Positions 50,030 through 60,857 of a DNA stretch of 64,000 nucleotides are shown here, one piece after another. A program made the translations under genes and the position numbers. Source of the DNA: Corynebacterium silvaticum. GTDB taxonomy: Bacteria > Actinomycetota > Actinomycetes > Mycobacteriales > Mycobacteriaceae. The stretch covers positions 186,001-250,000 of the forward strand of contig NZ_SDQO02000004.1 in the NCBI RefSeq assembly GCF_004382825.2, read 5' to 3'. How positions within the stretch are numbered: position 1 is the first letter of the stretch; every line of letters starts with the position of its first letter. The notes beneath the pieces are model-generated. The model saw only the letters and a program-made list of their open reading frames with translations, made no database searches and was not told the origin of the DNA.

Positions 50030-50740
50030 ATGAACCCTCTATCACAGCTTCTCGACGCCACCCTCATCATCGGCGGAGTCCCCATTCTCTGGCGCGAGAT
50101 CATCGGTAACCTCTTTGGCTTGGCTTCTGCATATGGGGGCATGAAACGCGTCGTCTGGGCGTGGCCAATTGGGATAGTGGGCAATCTGTTGTTGTTCACG
50201 GTCTTCTTGGGAGGAGTCTTTCACACTCCACAGAACTTAGACCTATACGGGCAAGCTGGCCGCCAGATTATGTTCCTCATAGTGAGCACTTACGGGTGGT
50301 GGCAATGGTCTCGGGCTAAAAAACGTGGCATGCGTGAATCGACCGAAACAGACCCCTCACGTTCCATTGTGAGCGAACCTGCCGAGGAGTCTTCTGCTGT
50401 TCAGCCGCGTTGGGCGAGCAGCAAAGAGCGCTGGAAGATGGTGGGGGTAGCCGTCGTCGGCACCGTTTTCTTCGCGTGGGTCTTTACCGCCCTTGGGTCC
50501 TGGGGCCCCTGGGCCGATGCATGGATTTTCACCGGCTCGATGCTGGCCACGTATGGGATGGCCCGCGGCTGGACGGAATTCTGGCTTATCTGGATCGGGG
50601 TCGATGTTGTGGGCGTCCCTCTCCTACTCGCTGCAGGCTACTATCCTTCAGCCATCTTGTATCTGGTCTATGGGGCCTTTGTCCTGTGGGGATTCTTTGT
50701 GTGGCTCAAGGTTCAGTTCCGCCCCGCGTCTATCCATTAG
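50030..50740 (+). CDS. pnuC: PnuC-family nicotinamide riboside/mononucleotide transporter
   Basis: 236 residues with seven hydrophobic helices; PnuC signature WREIIGNLFGLASAYGGMK-like opening, YGWWQWSRAKKRG (about 88-100) with the conserved aromatic cluster, and the C-terminal WIGVDVVGVPLLLAAGYYPSA. A hydrophilic insert (about 100-138) separates the halves. Imports NAD precursors by facilitated diffusion. Same strand as the HAD phosphatase, probably one operon. Confidence 0.9.
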   Translation: MNPLSQLLDATLIIGGVPILWREIIGNLFGLASAYGGMKRVVWAWPIGIVGNLLLFTVFLGGVFHTPQNLDLYGQAGRQIMFLIVSTYGWWQWSRAKKRGMRESTETDPSRSIVSEPAEESSAVQPRWASSKERWKMVGVAVVGTVFFAWVFTALGSWGPWADAWIFTGSMLATYGMARGWTEFWLIWIGVDVVGVPLLLAAGYYPSAILYLVYGAFVLWGFFVWLKVQFRPASIH

Positions 50741-50746
50741 TGCCAT

Positions 50747-50786
50747 GAAAAAGCACCGACGGCTGGTGGAAGCTTGCCGTCGGTGC
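50747..50786 (-). terminator. Terminator of ppk2
   Basis: On the minus strand GCACCGACGGC and GCCGTCGGTGC form an 11-bp stem followed by T5. Confidence 0.9.
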
Positions 50787-50824
50787 GATATAAGCGCGAA
50801 TGCCTTAGCAAAGACAAAGGCAGA

Positions 50825-51688
50825 CTATTTCTTCTTTTTACGCTTTGTCTTTTTCTCTTCTAGTTTCGCGGCTACGTCGGGGACATAGTGGAAGTCGGAG
50901 CGTGGTGGCCGGACATAGTCTTTATCCTGCGGCGGACGTTGAGGAATATCGGGCAGCGGTCGATCAATTTTTTCATAAGGAATAGTGGAAAGAAGATGGC
51001 TGATCACATTGATGCGTGAGCGCTTTTTATCTTCTGATTCCACGGTGTACCACGGCGCTGAGGGGATGTCTGTATGAATGAACATCTCATCCTTGGCACG
51101 CGAATATTCCTCCCACCGCATGATGGACTGCAGATCCATCGGCGAGAGTTTCCATCGCCGCAGTGGGTCGCTACGGCGCGATTCAAATCTCTTAATCTGT
51201 TCCTCATCAGATACGGAGAACCAGTATTTTCGCAGCATAATGCCGTCTTCTACAAGAAGTCGCTCAAAGATGGGAGCTTGATGCAAAAAGCGACGGTACT
51301 CCTGTGAGTCACAAAAACCCATAACTCGTTCCACACCAGCACGGTTGTACCATGAGCGATCAAAGATAACGATTTCTCCAGCCGAGGGGAGCTTTTCTAC
51401 ATACCGCTGGAAATACCATTGCCCTTGTTCTCGCGAGTTAGGCGCGGGAAGAGCCTCAATCCTGCATGTGCGGGGATTCAGGTATTGCGTTATCCGCTTA
51501 ATAGCAGATCCTTTACCCGCGGCGTCGCGTCCCTCCATAATCACTACGACGCGAGCGCCTGTCTCCACTACCCATTGCTGCATATCTACAAGTTCAGCCT
51601 GCAGCTTTTTGAGTTCTTTCTCGTAGGCTTTCTTAGAGAGTTTTCTGGGAGCTTTGGTGGTCTTCTCTTCTGCGCGTTCTTTTGCCAT
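50825..51688 (-). CDS. ppk2: Polyphosphate kinase 2
   Basis: 287 residues. Walker A GRDAAGKGSAIKRI (about 52-65), Walker B IVIFDRSWYNRAGVERVMGF (about 106-125), and the lid region FWFSVSDEEQIKRFESR. Class I PPK2, which makes GTP/ATP from polyphosphate and NDP, or the reverse. N- and C-termini are Lys-rich (tail KRKKKK), which may bind the polyanion. Together with ppx at 16.2 kb it marks an active polyphosphate metabolism. Confidence 0.95.
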   Translation of the reverse strand: MAKERAEEKTTKAPRKLSKKAYEKELKKLQAELVDMQQWVVETGARVVVIMEGRDAAGKGSAIKRITQYLNPRTCRIEALPAPNSREQGQWYFQRYVEKLPSAGEIVIFDRSWYNRAGVERVMGFCDSQEYRRFLHQAPIFERLLVEDGIMLRKYWFSVSDEEQIKRFESRRSDPLRRWKLSPMDLQSIMRWEEYSRAKDEMFIHTDIPSAPWYTVESEDKKRSRINVISHLLSTIPYEKIDRPLPDIPQRPPQDKDYVRPPRSDFHYVPDVAAKLEEKKTKRKKKK

Positions 51689-51733
51689 GTGATCCAGGAT
51701 ACTGATCTCTGGCTACAGTGTGTGCAATAAAAA

Positions 51734-52963
51734 TCAGTGTTCTTCCTGGTTAATAAAATCTGCTGCGCAGGTTATCGGAATAGTCTCATTGTCTGGTGCT
51801 GATTCTTGTTTTCCATAATCCAGATCCAGCTTTGTATAAACATCCAGGTTGTAGCCACACCGACGCTTATCGTGCACAGTGAGAGTCACAGGGAAACTAT
51901 GAAACTTTCCTTCAGCACACGTCTCTTTGCAATCATTAACCCACGCGGTGCCGCGCCCTATCGCCTGTTCTCCTCCCCACTTATTCCAGGAAATATCATT
52001 GATCGTGTAGTTAGTTCCCGTCGGCGCAGCTCAACGTCAGATGTTCTGGGCCGTCAAGACCGCTCACCCGAACGCAATCAAGAATTCCGGCAGCATCAAC
52101 GGTGGTTTCCACCCCCGCATATAAACCAGTGACGCGAACAAGTTGACCGGTTGCCGGTAGGAGGTCAAAGCTCAGCTGATCGTGTTCTCTGATAACCGAT
52201 ACGATTTCATCGTCGCCTCGCACTCCGGTCTGCGAAGACTTAACATGGGCGAGCTCGTTACCGGGAATACCCGCCAAATACTCATAAAGTTTTTGCTTAA
52301 CGTGACTATGTACACCCGGAACTAGCAAAAGGGATAACGCACCACGAACTTTGTCTCCATCGCTACTGCCAAAAGTCTCTCGAATCAACGACTCAAGAGG
52401 ACGAGTATTAACACTCTCCGGTGAGACCACCGGGGCCGGATTATCTGCAATGGCGGTGAGGGCGGCGTCGATAGTGCCCTTAACCGTGACTGTGGGGGTG
52501 ACTTCCCCTGACGGAGCTACCTCATACTGAGTGACAACTTCCCCTGAATCGTTCTTGTCCACTCGACGCAAATAATCGTTACTAGTCACTGCTACAGCTG
52601 CAGCTTCTGGCTGTTGTCCTGCGCTAACCGCGGCTGTTCTTAAAACTTCTGCGGCAGAAGCCTGCGCCGGGTGGGTATCGATGAGGCTGGGCAGGAATAG
52701 ACCGCCGGCAGCGATCAGAACGACCGCGGCTGCCACAGCAATAAACCTGCGTTGTCTGTTACCCCATAGTTCACGCACGTTGGAGCCAACGGTGCCTTCA
52801 GATTGCATGATGCGAGCAAGGTTGTGTTCTGCGGTGGCCTTTTCTGCCTCTGAAAGCGCCTGATAGCCATGGTCTGGCGCAGGATCTGCTTTTTCAAAGC
52901 ATCCGAGAGCTGCCGAGCCAGTTGTTCGTCGGGGAAACCCCGGGGATGAAAATCGCGAGTCAT
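51734..52963 (-). pseudogene. Anti-sigma-like membrane protein of the ECF pair, with two frameshifts
   Basis: ATG 52963 overlaps the sigma stop (ATGA) and reads MTRDFHPRGFPDEQLARQ, then SDALKK at the T5 run 52890-52894. A sixth A on the minus strand continues into ADPAPDHGYQALSEAEKATA and the membrane helix FIAVAAAVVLIAAGGLF, then an extracytoplasmic domain. At 52017-52019 (minus GGG) the frame stops at 52011 after LTLSCADGN, while removing one G joins it to a clearly coding stretch NYTINDISWNKWGGEQAIGR...CGYNLDVYTKL to 51734. Family resembles CU044_5270-type partners of ECF factors. It should hold the sigma factor at the membrane. Confidence 0.7.
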
Positions 52964-53474
52964 GAGCACTCTCCATGAGAATTACCAGAAGTACTGTATA
53001 AAAGGTTCGCAAGTCGATGGCGGGCACGGTGCAGCCGGACTCGAGCAGAGTTAGCGGATATTCCCAGAACTTGAGCTATTTCCGCAGGATCCAGATTTTC
53101 CCACGCATGCAACGCAAGTATTTCGCGATCGGATAGGTTCAAACGTTCTAGAGCCGCGCAGATAGTAAAACGTGCATCGACTTCGTGCATCGGTGTAGAA
53201 AAGCCCGAGGAAACTTCTTGCACAGCTTTTTCAATCGCCGCATTTTATCACGTGCGCGATAGTGCTCCAAGACCACGTTGCGTGCTATTCCATACATCCA
53301 AGGTAGGTCCGCACCTTTCCTGCTGTCCCACCGATTCCAGGCTCGCGTAAACACTTCTGCAGTCAGGTCTTCTGCGTTGTCGCCGTCTGTCCTCCGCCGT
53401 ATATAAGACAGCACTGCGGAATAACAGCTGCGATACGTCGCGCTAAAAGCCTCGCGCCTGTACTGCGTAGTCAT
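52960..53474 (-). pseudogene. ECF RNA polymerase sigma factor, frameshifted between regions 2 and 4
   Basis: ATG 53474 has GGAG 5 bases upstream. Region 2 is present: YIRRRTDGDNAEDLTAEVFT and ADLPWMYGIARNVVLEHYRA. After MRRLKK the frame fails at the T5 run 53227-53231; the -1 frame gives AVQEVSSGFSTPMHEVDARF, ALERLNLSDREILALHAWEN and region 4 AEIAQVLGISANSARVRLHR, ending at 52960. One further A restores a 172-residue factor. The following gene overlaps by ATGA, so the pair forms one operon. Without the shift being repaired it would lack the -35-binding region 4. Confidence 0.8.
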
Positions 53475-53631
53475 GTCATCTCCGTAGGCCACGGCAATAC
53501 TTCACCGTGTCCCTGAGATCGCACGTGTGCCACCCCATGTATGTACGAGCTGGGATAAAAGAACTCCTCGGATCGTTTCACCGTATAAACAAGCTTTCCA
53601 ATGCATCTTGACAGAACGCGGGCATTTTCTC

Positions 53632-54069
53632 CTAGAGAGCAACTGGGGTCACTGAAGCACCGTTCCCGGATTCCGGAAAAGTAGCAGTACTGCTTACCCC
53701 AGATTCACAGGTCACGGTGACCGTGTGATGGCCTTCCGCCGGTCCCGGACCGATAACGTTCGGCGCCGTAATATATCCGATGAGCTGGCCCATATCAGCC
53801 GCTGGGCTAAGTTGTGTCTCTACGCCAAAAGAAGTTTTAGTCGTTGCTTTTGTGTCGCCAGGAAGGAATGGAGTTGCGATCATAATCTCGCTATTGGGCT
53901 TTAACAACCCATCGATGGTGATGGGAAAAGTTGCGGTCACGGCTGGCGCATCCATATACGCAACGGCGTCCGCAGTCGAGTTTTGTGTGTTGTGATAGAT
54001 AAGTGCACCTCCGGATAGTCCTGCTACAACGACAGCACTAAGCGCAATACCTAGGAAAGCTTTTGACAT
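53632..54069 (-). CDS. Small secreted protein of unknown function
   Basis: 145 residues from ATG 54069, with GGAGAA 6 bases upstream; the longer frame adds 30 unlikely residues. Signal/anchor helix AFLGIALSAVVVAGLSGGALIY near the N-terminus, then an extracytoplasmic beta-rich domain with repeated proline/valine strands (FPITIDGLLKPNSEIMI and HTVTVTCESG). One Cys. No family recognised. Oriented like the sigma operon, 157 bp before it. Confidence 0.65.
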   Translation of the reverse strand: MSKAFLGIALSAVVVAGLSGGALIYHNTQNSTADAVAYMDAPAVTATFPITIDGLLKPNSEIMIATPFLPGDTKATTKTSFGVETQLSPAADMGQLIGYITAPNVIGPGPAEGHHTVTVTCESGVSSTATFPESGNGASVTPVAL

Positions 54070-54166
54070 AGTGGGTTCTCCATTCACAGAATACTGCGGA
54101 AGCCTTTTTCCGCATCTACTATGTTTGTAGACTCCAACCGGCTGTGCATTACACAGCAATGCAGTT

Positions 54167-54202
54167 TTTTTTTAAAAAAAGCGGTAGCCACAGCTACCGC
54201 TT
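54167..54202 (-). terminator. Terminator of the monooxygenase gene
   Basis: AGCGGTAGC pairs with GCTACCGCT; on the minus strand it is followed by T7 and then A9, an unusually pure T/A tract. Confidence 0.85.
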
Positions 54203-54225
54203 CAACAGGAGGCTTCTGCCACAGG

Positions 54226-54549
54226 CTACTCCACCCGGAACTCCGCCATCTTGTCCCAGTCGGTCTTGCCGTCAATGTGCACATTGATAATGTCCGGGGT
54301 TTCAATGAGGCACTTAGGGGTCTCCTCACAAGCCTTCTTAAAGGCATCTGACTCCACGTGAGCAGCGTCGGTGCCATCTTTGAAGCCTTCTACCAGCAAG
54401 AATTCATTTTCCTTCTCGGGGTTTTTAAACCAATCGAAAAAGAGGTTTCCTTCTTCTGCACGGCACGCATCCGTGTACCACTGCATCTCATCAAGAAAAG
54501 TATCCACGTATTCAGGGCGGACCTGGAATTTCACGTTAATCAAAATCAT
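54226..54549 (-). CDS. Antibiotic-biosynthesis-monooxygenase (ABM) domain protein
   Basis: 107 residues, single ABM/YgiN-like ferredoxin fold: INVKFQVRPEYVDTFLDEMQ, EEGNLFFDWFKNPEKENEFL with the usual aromatic and acidic residues, and HVESDAFKK. Such small dimers act as quinol monooxygenases or heme-degrading enzymes; the sequence does not separate these. Monocistronic with its own terminator. Confidence 0.85.
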   Translation of the reverse strand: MILINVKFQVRPEYVDTFLDEMQWYTDACRAEEGNLFFDWFKNPEKENEFLLVEGFKDGTDAAHVESDAFKKACEETPKCLIETPDIINVHIDGKTDWDKMAEFRVE

Positions 54550-54597
54550 GGTGCCCCAGTGTAGCCCTCAGATCACGTGTCTGCAGAAAGTCCCGCA

Positions 54598-56412
54598 CTA
54601 TGCTTCCAGCTGCTCGCCAAGCTCCATCCACTCCATTTCCAGCTCTTCTCGCTGCTCATTGAGTGCTCGCAGCTGGGAATCAAGCTCAGTCAGCTTGGCA
54701 GTATCCACTGCTTCTGCGGCTAGCGCCATAGCGTTTGTGATCTTTTCAATCTGAGGATCAAGCTTGGACATCTTCCGCTCAACAGACGCCATCTTCTTAT
54801 TGATCTCCCGTTCCTGCTGAGAGGTCAACGTGCGCGTAGGAGCGGCCTTATTTTCCTGAGAACCAGCGGATGCGCTTCCCAGATCCACAGCACCGCGAGA
54901 CTCCCGAGCCGCCATAGCTTGACGACGTTCCAAGTACTCCTCAATCCCACCGGGGAGATTGGTGAGTTTTCCATCGCCAAAAAGCGCCCACGTGGAATCC
55001 GCAATGCGCTCAATAAGGTACCGATCGTGAGAGATCACCACGAGAGTGCCCGCCCAGGAATCAAGAAGCGACTCAAGCTCCTGAAGCGTGTCGATGTCCA
55101 AGTCATTGGTGGGCTCGTCGAGAAGCAAGAGATTCGGCTCGGACATGAGCACCCGAGTCAACTGCAAACGACGGCGTTCACCACCAGAAAGGTCACCCAC
55201 CGGCGTTCGTTGCCGTTTAGCGGAAAAACCAAGACGCTCGGCCAGCTGAGAAGCGGAAAGCTCCTTCTTCCCCAGCTGGATATAAGAAGCTACGTCCTCC
55301 ACTGCGTCGAGAAGTCGCAGGGTGGGGTCCAGATCATCTAGCTCCTGTTTCAACCAACCAAGCCGAACCGTGCGTCCCTCGATGCGTTTGCCTTCACTGA
55401 GCTCATAGGCTCCGGCTAGCGCCCTCAACAAGGTGGTCTTCCCCGACCCGTTGACTCCCACAAGTCCGATGCGTTCTCCCGGCGCGAGCCGCCATGTGAG
55501 ATCCTGCACCAAGGTTTTGCCATCAGTCGTCGCAATAGTGGCATCTTCCAGCTCCACAACCACTTTCCCTTGGCGCTGCTTAGCAAACGCCATGAGCTCT
55601 ACCTTGTTACGTAGTTCAGGAACGTTAGCAATCAAGGCTTCAGCTGCTTCAATCCGGTATCGCGGCTTTGACGTGCGCGCCGGGGCTCCTCGACGCAGCC
55701 AGGCAAGCTCCTTCCGCGCAAGGCTCTGCCGGCGCTGCTCCATGGCATCAGCCTGGCGGGAACGCTCTGCACGCGCAAAGGTCCAGTCGTTATATCCGCC
55801 CTCGTAGGAATCGACAGTTCCGTCATGCACTTCCCACGTCTGAGTAGCAAGGGTGTCCAGGAACCAACGGTCGTGGGTGACCACGACGATGGCTATCTTT
55901 CGTGCAAGGAGATGTTCTGCCAACCACTGAACGCCCTCAACGTCCAGGTGGTTGGTTGGCTCGTCAAGCACTACGAGGTCAAGGTCACGCACGAGTGCGG
56001 CTGCGAGATTCACGCGGCGGCGTTCGCCACCTGATAGCTGCCCCACTGGGGTATCAAGGCCTAAATCGATGACCCCAATCCCACCGAGCACTTCACGCAC
56101 CTGAGCATTCGACGCCCATTCAAAGGTTTGGAGGCCCAACGGGCCAAGAACCACATCGCCTACGGTTTTTTCAGGATCCAGCTCCGCCCGCTGTGTCACC
56201 ACGGCCATGCGCAAAGTGGAATTGTGGCTCACACGTCCGGAGTCTGGTGGCTCAATTCCGGTGATCACTTCCAGCAGTGTGGTCTTTCCTCCACCGTTAA
56301 GGCCCACAACGCCGATGCGGTCACCGGTTTGGATCCCCAGGCTCACGTCTTTGAGAAGAGTGGTAAGTCCAAACGATTTAGAGACATTTTCCAGATTTAT
56401 CAGGTTTGCCAC
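54598..56412 (-). CDS. ABC-F family ATPase (Uup/EttA type)
   Basis: 604 residues: two ABC domains on one chain, no membrane span. Walker A GLNGGGKTTLLE (about 37) and GVNGSGKTTLLRAL (about 318), signatures QLSGGERRRVNLA and DLSGGERRRLQLT, Walker B VVLDEPTNHLDVEG and LLLDEPTNDLDIDT. A linker follows the first domain and a C-terminal coiled coil (REINKKMASVERKMSKLD...) is typical of Uup. ABC-F proteins act on the ribosome or DNA rather than transport. Thirteen bases downstream of ispE on the minus strand. Confidence 0.92.
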   Translation of the reverse strand: MANLINLENVSKSFGLTTLLKDVSLGIQTGDRIGVVGLNGGGKTTLLEVITGIEPPDSGRVSHNSTLRMAVVTQRAELDPEKTVGDVVLGPLGLQTFEWASNAQVREVLGGIGVIDLGLDTPVGQLSGGERRRVNLAAALVRDLDLVVLDEPTNHLDVEGVQWLAEHLLARKIAIVVVTHDRWFLDTLATQTWEVHDGTVDSYEGGYNDWTFARAERSRQADAMEQRRQSLARKELAWLRRGAPARTSKPRYRIEAAEALIANVPELRNKVELMAFAKQRQGKVVVELEDATIATTDGKTLVQDLTWRLAPGERIGLVGVNGSGKTTLLRALAGAYELSEGKRIEGRTVRLGWLKQELDDLDPTLRLLDAVEDVASYIQLGKKELSASQLAERLGFSAKRQRTPVGDLSGGERRRLQLTRVLMSEPNLLLLDEPTNDLDIDTLQELESLLDSWAGTLVVISHDRYLIERIADSTWALFGDGKLTNLPGGIEEYLERRQAMAARESRGAVDLGSASAGSQENKAAPTRTLTSQQEREINKKMASVERKMSKLDPQIEKITNAMALAAEAVDTAKLTELDSQLRALNEQREELEMEWMELGEQLEA

Positions 56413-56425
56413 TAGTGTCCTTTTC

Positions 56426-57385
56426 CTATGGGCTCGTTTTGGTGGACAGGGTTGCGCCTAACGCCGGGCCGGTTGCGGTCGCGGATGCTCCTACGAGGCG
56501 CAGCTCTGCAGCTACGTCCTCGGCGCTGTGGGCATCTGGACAAAGAAAGGCACAGGTGGGGCCAGACCCAGAAACAATCCCTGCCAATACGCCTGAAGCT
56601 TTACCTATCTCCAGGGTTTTTCGTAGACCTGGTTGAAGAGAGAGTGCCGCGGGCTGCATATCGTTGTGCAGATGCTCGGCTACATGATGCGGGTCTCCGC
56701 TGATCAACGCTGCAGTCAAGTCATCTACGGACAGATGCGGAGTGCGTTGCATCTGGTCTAGCTTGGCAAAGACCGCAGGGGTGCTAAGGCCTTGCGTGGA
56801 AAAAGCTAACGCCCAATGGTACTGGCCTCGCGACATGACGTGGACCAGGTTTTCTCCGCGCCCCGTTCCTAGTCGTGTGCCACCTAAAAGAGTAAAAGGA
56901 ACGTCCGATCCTAAGGCGCTGGCCATAGTAAGTAGCTGCTTATCGGTTGGTTTTACCGTGACGTATTCCTGCATGAGCCGGAGCGCCGCAGCAGCGTCGG
57001 CCGATCCACCTGCCATACCGCCAGCAGTAGGAATCCCCTTTTTTAAATGCATCCGTACTTTGTTAAGAGGCGGACCGCCGCCAGAACGATGGAAAGCATA
57101 GACCATGTTGGCAGCTTTCCACGCAAGGTTGCTGGCGTCGGTGGGAACTCCTTCAGCTCCACCAGCGTCAAGCTCAGCTACGATTCCGGGCGTTTGATCG
57201 GTAGCGGTTCCTCGGAGTTCTACGCATTCCAGCTCGTCTTTAAGGCTCAAGGATTGAAAAATGGTGACAAGCTCGTGATAACCATCGTGGCGCAGTGGTC
57301 CCACACCAAGGTGCAGGTTCACTTTTGAGTGGGCTGTCGCTGTGATGCGCCTGCCGTATGTGAGCTCAGAATTCTCTTCTACCAT
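56426..57385 (-). CDS. ispE: 4-diphosphocytidyl-2-C-methyl-D-erythritol kinase
   Basis: 319 residues, GHMP kinase fold. AHSKVNLHLGVGPLRHDGYHEL (N-terminal substrate site, split here by ordinary residues) and the phosphate loop KKGIPTAGGMAGGSADAAAAL (about 113-133) are intact, as is GSDVPFTLLGGTRLGTGRGE. It is the ATP-dependent step of the non-mevalonate isoprenoid pathway that feeds uppS and menaquinone. Follows rsmA by 8 bp: rsmA-ispE-ABC-F operon. Confidence 0.96.
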   Translation of the reverse strand: MVEENSELTYGRRITATAHSKVNLHLGVGPLRHDGYHELVTIFQSLSLKDELECVELRGTATDQTPGIVAELDAGGAEGVPTDASNLAWKAANMVYAFHRSGGGPPLNKVRMHLKKGIPTAGGMAGGSADAAAALRLMQEYVTVKPTDKQLLTMASALGSDVPFTLLGGTRLGTGRGENLVHVMSRGQYHWALAFSTQGLSTPAVFAKLDQMQRTPHLSVDDLTAALISGDPHHVAEHLHNDMQPAALSLQPGLRKTLEIGKASGVLAGIVSGSGPTCAFLCPDAHSAEDVAAELRLVGASATATGPALGATLSTKTSP

Positions 57386-57393
57386 GGGTTTCC

Positions 57394-58266
57394 TTACCCT
57401 CGGCGCTGCGCTAGGCGAACGAAATCGGCTACATCGAGCTTCTCTCCTCGCAGAGTCGGGTCAATCCCAGCGCCTAGGAGGGCTTCTTCTGCCGCAACTC
57501 CGGATCCGTAATACCCGCTGAGTGCCGCCCGCAGAGTCTTGCGACGCTGTGCGAAGGCGGCGTCGATAAGCGGGAAGACCTGCGAGCGCAGTTCATCGCC
57601 GACTGGCCAGGGCTGCTCGTCCTGAGAAAAAACGTCAATGCGCACGAGTCCGGATTCGATTTTGGGAGCCGGCCAAAAAACATTTTTTCCGATCGAACCG
57701 GCGCGCCGCACAGCACCATAGAACGATGCTTTCACGCTAGGAACGCCATACACCTTGGTGCCGGGTTGTGCTGCGAGACGATCGGCGACCTCAGCTTGAA
57801 CCATCACTAATACGCGCTGAATCGATGGGAAAATCTGCAAGAAATGTAGCAGCACCGGTACAGATACGTTATAAGGAAGATTTGCCACCAAAGCTGTAGG
57901 CTGATCGATCTCTTCCGGTGTTATCTGTAAAGCGTCTTTGTGCATTAGGGTAAGGCGGTCTGCGAACATTGGGGCGCGTTCTGCCACGGTTATCGGAAGT
58001 TGTTCTGCCAAGCGCGGATCTATCTCCACGGCGGTCACAGAGCGTGCAGTGTCGAGTAATGCCAAGGTCAAAGACCCTAGGCCGGGCCCGATCTCTACAA
58101 CGTGGTCATCGGCAGTAAGATCCGCCGCAGAAACGATCATCCGAACAGTATTGGGGTCATGAACAAAGTTCTGCCCCAATTTTTTTGTTGGTGTGACATC
58201 AAGCTTCTCTGCCAAGTGCCTAATTTCAGCGGGGCCGAGAAGGCGCGCGTGATCGTTTTCTCCCAT
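57394..58266 (-). CDS. rsmA: 16S rRNA dimethyladenosine transferase
   Basis: 290 residues. Dimethylates A1518/A1519 of 16S rRNA late in 30S assembly. [13 protein letters not shown] opens the SAM domain, [15 protein letters not shown] is motif I, and the catalytic [11 protein letters not shown] and the C-terminal [14 protein letters not shown] follow. First gene of the rsmA-ispE-ABC-F run. The 190 bp upstream to rpf2 contain an imperfect hairpin but no gene. Confidence 0.97.
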   Translation of the reverse strand: MGENDHARLLGPAEIRHLAEKLDVTPTKKLGQNFVHDPNTVRMIVSAADLTADDHVVEIGPGLGSLTLALLDTARSVTAVEIDPRLAEQLPITVAERAPMFADRLTLMHKDALQITPEEIDQPTALVANLPYNVSVPVLLHFLQIFPSIQRVLVMVQAEVADRLAAQPGTKVYGVPSVKASFYGAVRRAGSIGKNVFWPAPKIESGLVRIDVFSQDEQPWPVGDELRSQVFPLIDAAFAQRRKTLRAALSGYYGSGVAAEEALLGAGIDPTLRGEKLDVADFVRLAQRRG

Positions 58267-58457
58267 GGTCCTACAATCTTACCTTCCGATGTTTGATCAC
58301 AGGAAAATACTCCCTGTATGCAAGGCATACGCTTGCTGCGAAAACCGCGCCAGTGAAAACACACCAACGCCGCCGGTTCGTTCTTCTCATCAGAAGACTA
58401 AACCGACGACGTTGAATCGCACAGTGGCGTGCACGTTGTAAAATCTATTTTTCTACC

Positions 58458-59744
<1,287 letters not shown>

Positions 59745-59811
59745 TCAGCATCGATCCAACACACGAAAAATAACAATACGGTAACAAACGCAGCTTGTCG
59801 AACTAAAGCAA

Positions 59812-59868
59812 CAAAAAAGTGTGAACTAGTTGATTCAACTCACAAAAATCAAACCACATAGTTCACAC
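59812..59868 (-). terminator. Terminator between tatD and rpf2
   Basis: GTGTGAACTA (59820-59829) and TAGTTCACAC (59859-59868) pair; on the minus strand T6 follows. It separates tatD from rpf2, whose promoter must lie in 59610-59810. Confidence 0.75.
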
Positions 59869-59947
59869 CTCCCCCATCGATACCCCAATACCCGCCATAT
59901 CAGAAGATCTAGCTCACTTAAAAGCCACCGCTATGTTCTGCACCTCA

Positions 59948-60790
59948 CTAGGAGGGGATTCCATAGACACGGTGGAAAGTCTCCCGCACCCCGGCCGCAA
60001 AGTCCTCCACACTCAGGTTTTTGGTCTGCGCAGCACATAGCGCCGTATGCCCGATGAGCGCAGACTCATTCCGCGCCCCTCGGAAAGGCTCTGGCGTCAT
60101 ATAGGGCGCGTCCGTTTCAATGAGAATCTGCGATAACGGTGCGCGTCGTACAGCTTCTCGTAATTCATCGTTTCGTTTAAACGTCAGGTTTCCCGCAAAA
60201 CTTAAAACATAACCCCGGTCTACTGCTTCCTGCGCCACGGCAAGCGGCGAAGAAAAACAATGCAAGATGGTCTCGTGTGGAGTGGGCGCGTCTGCAAGGA
60301 TGCGCAGCAATTCCTCATCGCCTTCCCGATTATGGATCATCAACGCCTTACCGCTGGAAACCGCAAGATCAATATGCCAACGCAACGCCTCTTCTTGTAC
60401 TTCCAGACTTGCCGTGGTCTCAGACGCATGGGTTATCCAATACGTGTCAATCCCAGTTTCCCCAATTGCTACGCACCGAGGATCCTGTGCCATCTGGGTA
60501 AGGCGCTCGCGCGCCGCCGCATCCAGTTCATTGGCGCGGGTCGGATGAATCGCACAGGCAGCAAACACTCGCGCATGCGACTGCGCAGCGCTCAACGCCA
60601 ACTCGGCCTCCGCGAGCCCATCCCCCACGGTACATAGCTTATCGACGCCACCAGCCACCGCCCGAGCCACAATCGCATCGACCTCCTCAGGCGTGCGCGC
60701 TCCGCAGGAAGCAAGGTGCGTGTGGGCGTCGATAAGCCCCTCAAGGCCTTCCACCGGAACGGGTATTGGACGAGGTTTCTTTTTAGCCAT
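59948..60790 (-). CDS. tatD: TatD-family metal-dependent DNase
   Basis: 280 residues from ATG 60790. DAHTHLASCG (metal ligands H-x-H), GETGIDTYW, HNREGDEELL, ILHCFSS and TDAPYMTPEPFRG place all metal ligands of the TIM-barrel TatD family. Acts as a 3'-5' exonuclease/AP-repair or DNA-fragment nuclease. Same strand and 68 bp below metG, a common actinobacterial pair. Confidence 0.94.
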   Translation of the reverse strand: MAKKKPRPIPVPVEGLEGLIDAHTHLASCGARTPEEVDAIVARAVAGGVDKLCTVGDGLAEAELALSAAQSHARVFAACAIHPTRANELDAAARERLTQMAQDPRCVAIGETGIDTYWITHASETTASLEVQEEALRWHIDLAVSSGKALMIHNREGDEELLRILADAPTPHETILHCFSSPLAVAQEAVDRGYVLSFAGNLTFKRNDELREAVRRAPLSQILIETDAPYMTPEPFRGARNESALIGHTALCAAQTKNLSVEDFAAGVRETFHRVYGIPS

Positions 60791-60857
60791 GCGCACTAGT
60801 CTACGACGAAGGCGCCCACCTTCCGCGGTTCTGCGAATGGTGAGCGCCTTTACTGGC

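Noticed and set aside
59820..59868. GlxR (cAMP receptor) site before rpf2
   Set aside because: The TGTGA/TCACA halves are too far apart for the 16-bp GlxR consensus; the inverted repeat with T6 is better explained as the tatD terminator.
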